A stretch of DNA of 64,000 bases from Agaribacterium haliotis (GCF_002312815.1 NZ_NKQJ01000008.1:1-64000), one strand, 5' to 3'; shown: positions 42,746 to 51,652, counted from the stretch's first letter. The notes: generated by a model from the sequence alone, not told the origin. Translations and numbers: made by a program.

Positions 42746-42808
42746 CCCTGCGGGGACGATTCCGTCCCCGTCAGGGCATGGGTTCGTCTCCGCTTTTTTT
42801 TTGGAGAC
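42746..42808 (+). promoter_or_regulatory. Double-hairpin leader (radC)
   Basis: Hairpin 1: CCCTG-CGGGGAC (42746-42757) with GTCCCCG-T-CAGGG (42764-42776), one bulge. Hairpin 2: GTCTCC (42786-42791) with GGAGAC (42803-42808), the loop being mostly T. ATG is at 42813. Confidence 0.72.
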
Positions 42809-42812
42809 TCCT

Positions 42813-43310
42813 ATGAAAAACAAAAAGTTCTTTGCTGGCGAAGAAACCGGTACTTATATCGTTCCTGAGCAAGTGACTGAAGCGGATATCTTAGATATGG
42901 CGCTCAAGCTTGCCCGTGGTCGATTAAGTAAAGGTCGAAAAATTGAACAGCCATCATCGGCGTTTTCATACCTGCAAACACTGATGCACGAGTATGAGCA
43001 CGAAGTCTTTGGAGTACTGTTTCTTGATACAAAACATCGCGTCATTCGATTTGAAGAGCTGTTCAATGGCACTTTAGATGCGGCGAGCGTGTATCCAAGG
43101 GAAGTAACAAAACGAGCGCTAGAACTTAATGCGGCAGCAGTGATACTGGTTCATAACCATCCATCGGGTGATCCTGAACCCAGTGAAGCTGATAAACGCA
43201 TCACTCATCGACTCCGTGACGCCTTGTCACTTGTTGATATTCGAACGCTTGACCATGTCGTGGTCGCATCCGAGGGCTGCGTTTCGCTTGCCGAACGCTG
43301 TTATCTTTAA
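42813..43310 (+). CDS. radC: RadC-like JAB-domain protein
   Basis: The 165-residue protein has the RadC/JAMM motif: H114-N-H116-PSGDPEPSEAD127, with an upstream Glu (LMHEYEHEVFGVLFL). It is shorter than chromosomal RadC because the HhH part is absent, as usual for mobile-element versions. The role is unsettled; deubiquitinase-like folding and DNA-processing functions are both discussed for the family. ATG 42813 follows the GGAG hairpin. The TTG at 42801 is rejected. Confidence 0.92.
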   Translation: MKNKKFFAGEETGTYIVPEQVTEADILDMALKLARGRLSKGRKIEQPSSAFSYLQTLMHEYEHEVFGVLFLDTKHRVIRFEELFNGTLDAASVYPREVTKRALELNAAAVILVHNHPSGDPEPSEADKRITHRLRDALSLVDIRTLDHVVVASEGCVSLAERCYL

Positions 43311-43651
43311 TGAATGGGCGCATTGCCCATTCTCCTTCATCACAAAAGCAGTCCCATCAACACACGTCATCACAGCTCGAATTTCTATTTGAGTTTGATG
43401 ATGCCCCAGTCACTTGGTCTGACACGGAAATCTGGCAGTTACGCGAAGGCATTCTTTTGGATGCGATCCGTGTGTTGCTGGACGGTCGTGTCAGCACTCG
43501 GTTGCGCAAGGATGTGTTGTCGTGGATTCAAAATGACGAAATAGCGCCATTTTGCTTTCGTGTTTGCGCGATGGCTGCTGTTGTCGATCCTGATGTGCTT
43601 CGTGAGTCCATCATGTGGCTATTAAGACGACATGGTATCCAGCTTGACTAA
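43310..43651 (+). CDS. Conserved ICE protein of unknown function after radC
   Basis: The 113-residue protein starts at the TAATG overlap with the radC stop. After a Ser/Gln/His-rich start (MNGRIAHSPSSQKQ), the helical part IWQLREGILLDAIRVLLDGRVSTRLRKDVLSWIQ suggests a compact helical fold. No family is recognised. Translational coupling with radC is likely. Confidence 0.75.
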   Translation: MNGRIAHSPSSQKQSHQHTSSQLEFLFEFDDAPVTWSDTEIWQLREGILLDAIRVLLDGRVSTRLRKDVLSWIQNDEIAPFCFRVCAMAAVVDPDVLRESIMWLLRRHGIQLD

Positions 43652-43690
43652 CGCTCCTGTATTAACCGAACGGCTAATGCAGGACCTAAG

Positions 43691-43720
43691 CTGACTTTTA
43701 CCACCTGTGGTAGGAGTCGG
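43691..43720 (+). promoter_or_regulatory. Single-hairpin leader (primase-like gene)
   Basis: CTGACT (43691-43696) pairs with AGTCGG (43715-43720), and the inner ACCA-CCTG-TGGT closes the loop. Here the Shine-Dalgarno AAGGAGG lies outside the hairpin, unlike the other leaders. Confidence 0.55.
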
Positions 43721-43741
43721 CATTTTACTTAAGGAGGTTAT

Positions 43742-44815
43742 ATGGCGTTACCTTTACAGATTGAAACAGTGAGGCCATATCTTAATGGCCAATGGCTTCA
43801 AATACTGGCGGCGTTGGTGCCAGAACTTGATGCCGCTATTGCTCGAAAAGGCCGTCATGTGGCTTGTCCTGTTCACGGCGGTCGTGATGGCTTTAGGCTG
43901 TTCAAAGATGCTGAATATACCGGTGGTGGCGTTTGTAATACCTGCGGTATCTTTCATGATGGCTTTGAACTGTTATCTTGGATTAATGGGTGGAACTTTG
44001 CTCAGTCTATTGAAGCAATCGGCCAGGTTCTTGGTATTCAACCCGGACAAATACAAGCACCTTCTCGGGCAATAACGCGTAACGCTGTTGATTGGAAGGC
44101 TAGAAAGCAGGACGAGGACAAAGCGATTATCCATCGCTTGAATCAAACCTGGGGAGAAACGTTTTCTCTTGCAGATACTCGTGCGCAACCAGTTTGGAAC
44201 TACTTGCATCGTCGTGGCATTGTGACGCGGCTTCGTCCTGAATGGGATTCGGTGCTGAGGTTTCATCCAAGCTTGCCTTACCATGATGAAGATGGTCTGT
44301 TTATCGATAGCTACCCAGCGCTGCTAGGTAAAATCGTTACTCAGCAAGGGCGTTCGGCCACGTTTCATCGGATCTACCTAAGTGAAGATGGATTCAAAGC
44401 GCCGGTTGAAAAGCCTAAAAAGATGATGCCGATACCAAGTGACAGAACAATCACAGGTGGTGCCATTCCTATAGGTGAGCCTGGTGAAGTACTAGGTGTT
44501 TCTGAAGGTATAGAAACGGCCCTAGCGGTAACCAGAGCAACGGGGCAAACATGTTGGTCGGTTGTAAATGCAACGCTACTGGCTAGGTTTGAACCACCAA
44601 GTAATGTGAAAATGCTGTACATCTGGGCAGACCACGATCTCTCTGAGACCGGCCTGAATGCAGCGAATGAACTCAAGAAAAAAGCCTGGCAAAAAGGCAT
44701 TCTGACACAAGTCTTGATCCCTCCGATACCAACGTCACTCGGCGTGAAAAGTTGGGATTGGAATGATGTGCTGAATGTTTACGGTGCCATGGGCTTTCCG
44801 AAAGTTCATGTCTGA
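43742..44815 (+). CDS. Primase-like protein with zinc ribbon and Toprim domain
   Basis: The 357-residue protein has a P4-type zinc ribbon (C42-P-V-H45 ... C65-N-T-C68). The central region has WNYLHRRGIV and LRFHPSLPYHDEDG. A Toprim domain near 240-300 has VLGVSEGIETALAVT and MLYIWADHDL (catalytic Glu and DxD). Similar to the DUF7146/phage-type primase-helicase N-terminal half. It could prime the complementary strand in the recipient. A strong AAGGAGG precedes the ATG. Confidence 0.87.
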   Translation: MALPLQIETVRPYLNGQWLQILAALVPELDAAIARKGRHVACPVHGGRDGFRLFKDAEYTGGGVCNTCGIFHDGFELLSWINGWNFAQSIEAIGQVLGIQPGQIQAPSRAITRNAVDWKARKQDEDKAIIHRLNQTWGETFSLADTRAQPVWNYLHRRGIVTRLRPEWDSVLRFHPSLPYHDEDGLFIDSYPALLGKIVTQQGRSATFHRIYLSEDGFKAPVEKPKKMMPIPSDRTITGGAIPIGEPGEVLGVSEGIETALAVTRATGQTCWSVVNATLLARFEPPSNVKMLYIWADHDLSETGLNAANELKKKAWQKGILTQVLIPPIPTSLGVKSWDWNDVLNVYGAMGFPKVHV

Positions 44816-44818
44816 TCC

Positions 44819-44841
44819 AAGGGGCTTCGGCCCCTTTTTTT
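44819..44841 (+). terminator. Intrinsic terminator after the primase-like gene
   Basis: AGGGGC-TTCG-GCCCCT with TTTTTTT: a stable tetraloop hairpin. Confidence 0.93.
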
Positions 44842-44904
44842 GCGCCTTGCATATTTGAAAAAACATGGAGAATGAAAAATAGATAACAAATAGGAGAAAC
44901 AAAC

Positions 44905-45609
44905 ATGATGGTATTAACCCTGTTAACAAAGCAGATTGATGGTGAGTTTACGGTTTACTGGAAGACCGGACTTCGAAGAGGTGGTGAGTTAAAGGTCGAT
45001 TTAGGTGAGCAATACGACAAGCTACCTGAGCAGCAAAAGCCAATTGCAGCTGAGCTTTATGCTATTCATCACCTACTGTCAGTGAAAGAGGTGATGGGGA
45101 GTAACCGAAGCGGTAATGGGCTTCAAATCCGAGTCAGTAAAGGAGCTATCAAAAAGTTACAGAAACAACGCTCAACTCAGCATTCACTTTACAGCCTGAC
45201 TAGGTTTTTGCTCACTCGATACCAGGAAGCACAGATCTCGGTAGAGAAGCGGGACGATTGGCTCTCACATTCCTTCGAAGAATACAGCGTCGATAATGCT
45301 ACAGTGAGAGAAATCGATGAGGTCATCAACGTTCCGAACATTGGACCTGTCGTGGTGACTCGTCATGCACTGGAACGGTTTGTGGAACGGCTTTCAGACG
45401 GTGCTCCTAAGCATCCTTGGAAGGCTTTGTGCGCTAAATTGTGTAGCACAGAATTGGCAAAATCTTTATTGCCAGAATGTATAGCTTCAAAGAAAGCAAA
45501 AAAATATTTCGTACAGGCAGAGTTTTGGTGTCATGGGAGCTCTGGTATGCACTTTGTGATGGTGCCATCAGCTAACGTTCTTACGTTAGTAACAGTGTTT
45601 AATAGATAG
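44905..45609 (+). CDS. Conserved ICE protein of unknown function upstream of traF
   Basis: The 234-residue protein begins MMVLTLLTKQIDGEFTVYWK. The N-terminal part (YWKTGLRRGGELKVDLGEQ and IAAELYAIHHLLSV) is loosely like an RNase H-type fold, but that is a weak impression. The C-terminal half has a conserved RHALERFVERLS segment. AGGAGAAAC precedes the ATG, which lies 60 bp behind the terminator. No function is assigned. Confidence 0.72.
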   Translation: MMVLTLLTKQIDGEFTVYWKTGLRRGGELKVDLGEQYDKLPEQQKPIAAELYAIHHLLSVKEVMGSNRSGNGLQIRVSKGAIKKLQKQRSTQHSLYSLTRFLLTRYQEAQISVEKRDDWLSHSFEEYSVDNATVREIDEVINVPNIGPVVVTRHALERFVERLSDGAPKHPWKALCAKLCSTELAKSLLPECIASKKAKKYFVQAEFWCHGSSGMHFVMVPSANVLTLVTVFNR

Positions 45610-45630
45610 TCAGAAACACACACGATTCCT

Positions 45631-45644
45631 TCATCTATCTGGCC
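45631..45644 (+). promoter_or_regulatory. Shared ATCTATCT box upstream of traF
   Basis: TCATCTATCTGGCC lies about 60-70 bp before the traF ATG, at the same distance as the boxes before traI and dsbC. Confidence 0.45.
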
Positions 45645-45671
45645 AATCGCTCTTATGGGGATCTTTACCAT

Positions 45672-45700
45672 GTAGCTCTATGAAATTTTCTGGAGCTGAC
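45672..45700 (+). promoter_or_regulatory. RBS-sequestering hairpin before traF
   Basis: GTAGCTC (45672-45678) pairs with GAGCT-g-AC (45693-45700), with one bulged base. GGAG overlaps the 3' arm and ATG follows at 45702. Confidence 0.5.
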
Positions 45701-45701
45701 A

Positions 45702-46646
45702 ATGAGAACCCCCTTGTTACCTTGGTTCATCCTATGGGTGACCATCCCAATCATGATTTTCTTTCTATTCATCTTGCCCGCCCATGCCAGTGATGGCCCA
45801 TTCTATCAGCGTGGTCAGGAAGGCTGGTTTTGGTATCAGGTCATTCCTGAACCTGAGCAGCCTGATGAGCTGATAGAGCCGGAAGCTGGTGTCGTGGAGT
45901 CCAGTCAGAGCGAACTAAAGCCCTTCAGTGCCGCATGGTTCCGAGAGCATATGCAATCGTTTATGGACAAGGCAATTGATGAGCCAACGAGTGAGAATGT
46001 CAGAGCCTATCTTTATCTTCAGCGCGTCATGATGGATAAGGGCTCACTATTTGCTGATGTTAGTCAGCAGGTGGTCATGGGCGATCCTGTTTTGGATGAA
46101 ATCAGTCGCAGACCCTTGGCGACCTACGCTGCTAATCGGATGGACCGAGAAGCTGGCGCTCAACGGGATGTTGCTTTAGGTGAAGTAGCAAAGCGAGCAG
46201 GCTTGTTCTTTTTCTATCGTTCGGATTGCCCTTACTGCCACGCTCAAGCGCCTATCATCGAATCAATGGCTTTAAACTACGGTTTCGAGGTATTTGCTAT
46301 TGCTGTCGATGGCTTGCCTTTACCGGGTGGAGAGTTTCCCAATTTCAAAGTCGATTCAGGACAAGCTCAATCATTGTCCGTTACGACTGTCCCTGCCGTG
46401 TTCTTAGTTGATCCACCTAATGTCATCACTCCCATTGGCCAAGGTGCAATGAGCCTTGATGAGCTCAATAATCGAATTATTCTCGCAGCCCATCAAGCCG
46501 GTTGGATTGACGATCAAATTTACTATGCCACCAGACCTGTTCAACCCGGCGTGTCACTCGCTATGTCAGCCCAAGAGCTTAACGAAAAGATATTACAGGA
46601 CCCTGAGTTCCTTGTTCGTTATCTGCGTGCACAAGGAGGGTTATAA
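45702..46646 (+). CDS. traF: TraF, thioredoxin-like pilus assembly protein
   Basis: The 314-residue periplasmic protein has a signal peptide (to about residue 29, ending AHA). The C-terminal thioredoxin fold keeps CPYC (FYRSDCPYCHAQAP, near 175-178) and the cis-Pro segment VTTVPAVF. F-plasmid TraF lacks the CxxC, so this version may be redox-active. It acts with TraH and DsbC in pilus assembly. traH follows after 2 bp. Confidence 0.95.
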   Translation: MRTPLLPWFILWVTIPIMIFFLFILPAHASDGPFYQRGQEGWFWYQVIPEPEQPDELIEPEAGVVESSQSELKPFSAAWFREHMQSFMDKAIDEPTSENVRAYLYLQRVMMDKGSLFADVSQQVVMGDPVLDEISRRPLATYAANRMDREAGAQRDVALGEVAKRAGLFFFYRSDCPYCHAQAPIIESMALNYGFEVFAIAVDGLPLPGGEFPNFKVDSGQAQSLSVTTVPAVFLVDPPNVITPIGQGAMSLDELNNRIILAAHQAGWIDDQIYYATRPVQPGVSLAMSAQELNEKILQDPEFLVRYLRAQGGL

Positions 46647-46648
46647 CG

Positions 46649-48037
46649 ATGAAAAAAGTATTCCGAGTATCGCTAATCGCCTGTGCGATTGGTTTTTCAT
46701 CTATGAGCCAAGCAAGCTTGCAACAGGAGATGAACCAGTTGTTTGGTTCAATGACCAACACCACTGCGCCTGGTGTATTCGAGAGTCAACGGCGTGGTGT
46801 GATATCTGGCGGAAGCGTTGTTGTTCGTAACAGGATCATGAACGAAAACCTCGTCTCTATGGTGCCTCCGTCATTCCAAGCCGGTTGTGGCGGTATTGAT
46901 ATGTTCGCGGGAAGTTTGTCATTTGTTAATGCAGATCAGTTTGTTCAATTACTTCGTTCTGTTGCTGCAAACGCCAAGGGGTACGCATTCCAATTAGCGC
47001 TCAGTGCTATGTGTGAGAAATGCTCTCAGCACATGGAGACACTGCAAAAGAAAATCCAGCAGTTGAACGAGTATTTCGGCAATTCCTGTCAAATGGCTCA
47101 GGGAGTCGTGAACGATACCCTAGCTGCTTTTGGTAAAAAGGGGCAAACAGAAGCCAGCATGTTGAGCTCACTTAAAGGGGCTGGAGACGTTTTTACCAGT
47201 TGGAGTGAATCCAATGGTAAGAACCCATATGAGAACGCTTCGAGTGTCGCGGCATCTGATGTGAACAAAACGATTAAAGGTAATTTGGTTTGGCGAGCAT
47301 TGAAACGTCACTCGGCATCAAGCTGGTTTGCATCGGGGGATGACCGTTTTCTTGAAGCTGTTATGTCGGTGACTGGTTCGATCATTGTTGGTGATCTTGC
47401 TAATGCCGCTGATGGCCAAGGTAAAGCCCCAAAACTGACCAGGCTGAATGGCAATAAAGTGACTATTGAGCATCTAATTCATGGCGGTAACGTCGCTATG
47501 TACCGATGTGACACAGTGACGCAAGACGGTTGTCTGAACCCAACAATCACTAACGTGACTCTTACCGGGTTATCAACTCAGGTAGAAAATTTACTTCTTG
47601 GTACAGGTTCTAGTAACGGCATTATTTTTAAGTTTGCTCGAAATACAGGGGCTGCTAGCACCACCGAAAAGGCTTTTATGACCTCGGCTCCTGCCAGCAT
47701 TGGGGGCATGATTCGAACTCTTTCTGCATTAAATGAAGGGGCCGCTAGGTCGTTTGCTTCAAGAGCGGCACCATTTATTGCTGTTGAGATGGCCCGAGCA
47801 TTGGTTGAAGACATGCTCAATGCAGCTAGAAGCACCTCCGGTGTGGAAGATCATGCCTATGCGAAGTTATTAACGGAAGACCTTGAACGTGCACGTCGCC
47901 AAATCAATGAGGAGTACGCCGCGTTGCAGCGAAGATACGGCTCAGAGCAAGAGTTGCTGGCACATTTTAACCAAGTGATTCAGACCATTCGCAAACAGCG
48001 TTATTACACCGTTAAATCTACGGCGCTGGGGGAATAG
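46649..48037 (+). CDS. traH: TraH, pilus assembly protein
   Basis: The 462-residue periplasmic protein has a signal peptide ending SQA before SLQQEMNQLF. The TraH family block PPSFQAGCGGIDMFAGSLSFVNADQFVQLLRSVAANAKGYAFQLAL is intact at about 74-118. C-terminal coiled coil. traG follows after 3 bp. Confidence 0.96.
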   Translation: MKKVFRVSLIACAIGFSSMSQASLQQEMNQLFGSMTNTTAPGVFESQRRGVISGGSVVVRNRIMNENLVSMVPPSFQAGCGGIDMFAGSLSFVNADQFVQLLRSVAANAKGYAFQLALSAMCEKCSQHMETLQKKIQQLNEYFGNSCQMAQGVVNDTLAAFGKKGQTEASMLSSLKGAGDVFTSWSESNGKNPYENASSVAASDVNKTIKGNLVWRALKRHSASSWFASGDDRFLEAVMSVTGSIIVGDLANAADGQGKAPKLTRLNGNKVTIEHLIHGGNVAMYRCDTVTQDGCLNPTITNVTLTGLSTQVENLLLGTGSSNGIIFKFARNTGAASTTEKAFMTSAPASIGGMIRTLSALNEGAARSFASRAAPFIAVEMARALVEDMLNAARSTSGVEDHAYAKLLTEDLERARRQINEEYAALQRRYGSEQELLAHFNQVIQTIRKQRYYTVKSTALGE

Positions 48038-48040
48038 GTC

Positions 48041-51000
48041 ATGTGGGAAATCTATTCCATCGGGGATTCGGCTTTTTTAGAGCAGGTCCTGAACGCTGTC
48101 GCGATGATCACTGGTACAGGCGATTTTACTTCAATGGTTCGCATTGGCTTGCTCATTGGGGTATTGATGGTCTCTGTCCAGGCCTTAATGCAAGGCGGTC
48201 GTGGGATTAACTTTCAACACGTTTTAGTCTCATGGCTAGTCTTTGCAACCATGTTTGGACCCAGTACCCGAGTGAGCATTGAGGATGCGTACACGGGACA
48301 AGTTCGAGTGGTTGATAATGTGCCCATCGGTGCTGCTGCCGCAGGCAGTACGATTTCGACTGTTGGCTTTCAAATCACGCGATTGTTTGAAACGGCGTTC
48401 TCAACTCCCGCCATGACGGAATACGGCTTTGCATCCAGTTTACAGTCACTGATTAAAGTGAGAAAACAGGTGATGGATCGCTCTGGTTTGGGTGATGCAA
48501 ATCGTGTCGCCGGTTCGGACATCGAGCAATCGTGGTTTAACTACATCAAAGAGTGCACCTTGATTGGTATCGACATTGGACAAAAGAACCTCGATCAGGT
48601 GCTGAGTGACCCCAACCCGATGACTGCGATTAGGTTTGATTCGCGCATTTATGGCACGCGCATCATGCTCAGTGGTAGCAGTAGCGATCTGGACTGCACC
48701 GATGCCTATAGCCAGCTGAAACTCATGACAGAATCAACCTTCATTCCAAGGCTTAAACAGGTTCTGTCAGCCTCATTGGGGACTTCGTCAGCAACGGATA
48801 CTGATGACGTGATCCGAAATGCACTGAATAATCTTGGTTTGGCCTCGGTTAACACCCAAGAGTACATGACCTCGTCGGTGCTTTTGCCTATTTATGAGCA
48901 AAGCGTGACGGGCAAGTATATGGATGATCAAGCTTTCACCGCTGCCGTGATGGTTAACCAAGCGATTGAGCAGCGCAATACGCAATGGGCGGCGGAGCAG
49001 ACCCTGTTCCAAAGTATCGTTCGTCCGATGATGACGTTTTTTGAGGGTTTCATTTACGCCATCACCCCATTGATGGCCTTTGTGATTGCCCTTGGCCAAA
49101 TCGGGATGCGAATGGCCGGGAAGTACTTGTTAATCCTGCTTTGGATTCAACTTTGGATGCCTGTCATGGCCATCATTAACCTGTATATTCATTTAACCGT
49201 TGCAGGGAAAATGTCGGCTCTTGATGCCTTTGCAGGTACAGAAGTGCCATCTTTTGCTGGGATGATGCAGATGGATTCAGTGCTGCAAACCTGGATAGCT
49301 ACTGGCGGCATGTTGGCGTCGAGTGTTCCGGCGATTTCGCTCATGCTCGTGTATGGCTCAGCAATAACCGCTACCCACTTGGCTGGACGTCTTCAAAACG
49401 GTGATGCAATTGATGAAAAGATGGCAAGTCCAGATGTCGCGAAAAATGCCCCGGTGATGCAATCACAGTCAATGTTCCAAAATTCAGCCCTCACTGGTTC
49501 TGCTATGACCGGCGCGTCAAACCTACTTAGCAGTTTCTCTGTCGGAAATGCGGTGGGTTCAATGGTCGGCTCTGCAAAAGAATCCATGACTCAGGCAACT
49601 CAAGCCTTTAGCCGTCAAGTTGGCAATACCATGAGCCGAACTTTTGGTGAAAAGCTAAGTTACGACAACCTTTCTTCGGTTGGACGTCAGATTGGTTCTT
49701 CTAATTCCGCATCTAGCGCCGTTGTTAATCAGGTCACTGATGACCTGCAAACACGGTATGGTTTCGGAGACGATAAAAAAGACGCTGTACGTGGCTTGGT
49801 ATCGGGCGTGTTATCTGGCGGACTAAGGGTTGGTGGCGATGGAACCATTACTAATCCCGGTGAGAAAGAAGTTGCCGATAAGGGTTTTCTTGGGAGGCTT
49901 CTTGGAACGGGAGGCAATGATTCTCCACAAGGTAATTTGCCTGGAGTTGATAAGCCAGATTCATCTCGTGTACCAAAACTATCAAGGGTACGAGCTGGGT
50001 TGGATCTAGGTGGTAACTTTAGTGGCCAAGTTGAGTCGTCAGAAGGCAGTTCTCGGTCTACGACCGCAAATACGCTCACTGGGGAGATGCAAAGCTTGGC
50101 ATCGAGTGATTCACGACGTGCTGAGTTTCGCGATGCGATGGTTAAGGACCTTTCAGATTCAAGACGCTCTGGCGTTGAGATGTCGTTGTCTAATCAAGAC
50201 TATCAGTCACTTCAGAGTTCAGCACAAGACGTTATCACGGCATCAAACCGCTTTAGTGAGCTTGATCAGGCCAGCTACAGTCTATCAGGACAAAGGAACA
50301 CGGATGGTGCGACGTTAACTCGATTAGCAGCGGATAATCCTGAAGTCATGGATTATTTAGGTCGCTATATGAACCAGCATGTTGAAGCAGGTAACCGATT
50401 ACGTGAAAACCTTCCAATGTATCAGCGCTTGCTACCTGATGATAATCAGGCGTATGTGGCCGCAGCTATGGAGTCTTTAACCTATAGCAACTCATCGACG
50501 CCCGCTGAACGAGACAATGATTATCAAGCAGCAATGACTGTTATGGCCATGGCTACCGGAGCCGATTTACGATCAATTCAACCGCGCTCTAATGAAGGCT
50601 TGTCATCAGCTGCACCTACTTTTGGTGGCACTCAAAGCCAAGTGGAATCGGGTGTATTGGGCGGCTACGAGGATGCTGCAACTGTTCAAACTCAGTTCAA
50701 CGCAGCTCAATCAGCTTACCAAACTAATTTGTCTGGTGTTGATGGACAACTAAATGCGCATCAACAACAAGCCCAACAGGCCGTAGTTTCTGACACAAGT
50801 ACCTATCAATCTGGACTAAACAGTGAAGCTGGGTCTCAGTGGCGAGCACGCATTATGGCTGATGATAGCGGAGTTTCTGGTGCTGAAATGTTCTTCAACA
50901 GCGCCAGTGCTATTGGTGATTTCAGTGGCAAGCATACTGATGCAGCATTGCATACCTTGAATCATTTTGGCGAAGACTATGAGAGTTACAAGGAGCAAGC

Positions 51001-51610
51001 CCTTGCAGAACCTGGCTCACGAGGTTTCTTGCACAATGCAACGGTGGCCAGCAAATCAACATGGGATGGGTTAAAAGCAGCCGTTGATGCCGGAACCTCT
51101 TTGGAAAATCCTTTGACGGCGTTTAATGATGCATACAGTGGATCGAGTTCGCAGTATGCCTCCGAAGTTAACTGGGGCACTAAGTCTGAAGCCATGTTGG
51201 CTGGGGCATTCGGTGCGGCAGTTAACAATCGATACGGTGAGTTCTTAGAACAGTACGCCGATGATTTTAAACAGGAAGCATACAGCGAAGGGCAGAGAAT
51301 GGGATTGACCCCGATTCAAAGTCAAGTGTTTGCTCAAGCTTTCAATGAAGGTTTGGCGGGGCGCGTATTCAACTCTGAAGACTCATCGAGTTGGTCGCCT
51401 GAAATGCTAGGTCTAAGGGAGCAAATGCTAAATGAGTATCGTCAAAAGGATGAGAGTGGCGCTTACATTCCTGACAGTGTGTCCGAAGAAGATAAAGCAT
51501 TTGTGGATAAGCAGATAGCGGTGATCTCAAATGCATCGCTTGCGGGAGATTATGCTCAGAACAACTTGATCGATATTAGGGCCTATAACCAGGCATCAGG
51601 AAGGAACTGA
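48041..51610 (+). CDS. traG: TraG, mating-pair stabilisation and exclusion-target protein
   Basis: The 1189-residue protein has N-terminal membrane segments (about 20-70, 325-370, 375-400, 420-450) and a long, Ser/Gln-rich C-terminal half. It functions in pilus assembly and mating-pair stability, and it is the donor-side target of entry exclusion. Residues 606-608 are Pro-Gly-Glu (49856-49864), the combination reported to define SXT-type exclusion specificity, against Thr-Asp-Asp in R391. It is the last gene of the traFHG operon. Confidence 0.96.
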   Translation: MWEIYSIGDSAFLEQVLNAVAMITGTGDFTSMVRIGLLIGVLMVSVQALMQGGRGINFQHVLVSWLVFATMFGPSTRVSIEDAYTGQVRVVDNVPIGAAAAGSTISTVGFQITRLFETAFSTPAMTEYGFASSLQSLIKVRKQVMDRSGLGDANRVAGSDIEQSWFNYIKECTLIGIDIGQKNLDQVLSDPNPMTAIRFDSRIYGTRIMLSGSSSDLDCTDAYSQLKLMTESTFIPRLKQVLSASLGTSSATDTDDVIRNALNNLGLASVNTQEYMTSSVLLPIYEQSVTGKYMDDQAFTAAVMVNQAIEQRNTQWAAEQTLFQSIVRPMMTFFEGFIYAITPLMAFVIALGQIGMRMAGKYLLILLWIQLWMPVMAIINLYIHLTVAGKMSALDAFAGTEVPSFAGMMQMDSVLQTWIATGGMLASSVPAISLMLVYGSAITATHLAGRLQNGDAIDEKMASPDVAKNAPVMQSQSMFQNSALTGSAMTGASNLLSSFSVGNAVGSMVGSAKESMTQATQAFSRQVGNTMSRTFGEKLSYDNLSSVGRQIGSSNSASSAVVNQVTDDLQTRYGFGDDKKDAVRGLVSGVLSGGLRVGGDGTITNPGEKEVADKGFLGRLLGTGGNDSPQGNLPGVDKPDSSRVPKLSRVRAGLDLGGNFSGQVESSEGSSRSTTANTLTGEMQSLASSDSRRAEFRDAMVKDLSDSRRSGVEMSLSNQDYQSLQSSAQDVITASNRFSELDQASYSLSGQRNTDGATLTRLAADNPEVMDYLGRYMNQHVEAGNRLRENLPMYQRLLPDDNQAYVAAAMESLTYSNSSTPAERDNDYQAAMTVMAMATGADLRSIQPRSNEGLSSAAPTFGGTQSQVESGVLGGYEDAATVQTQFNAAQSAYQTNLSGVDGQLNAHQQQAQQAVVSDTSTYQSGLNSEAGSQWRARIMADDSGVSGAEMFFNSASAIGDFSGKHTDAALHTLNHFGEDYESYKEQALAEPGSRGFLHNATVASKSTWDGLKAAVDAGTSLENPLTAFNDAYSGSSSQYASEVNWGTKSEAMLAGAFGAAVNNRYGEFLEQYADDFKQEAYSEGQRMGLTPIQSQVFAQAFNEGLAGRVFNSEDSSSWSPEMLGLREQMLNEYRQKDESGAYIPDSVSEEDKAFVDKQIAVISNASLAGDYAQNNLIDIRAYNQASGRN

Positions 51611-51620
51611 AAATAGAAGG

Positions 51621-51652
51621 TAGCCAGCTTGTGGTTGGCTGGCTATTTTTTT
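51621..51652. terminator. Intrinsic terminator between traG and eex
   Basis: TAGCCAGC (51621-51628) pairs with GCTGGCTA (51638-51645), followed by TTTTTTT. The stem covers the eex stop region, so it may serve both convergent transcripts. Confidence 0.88.
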
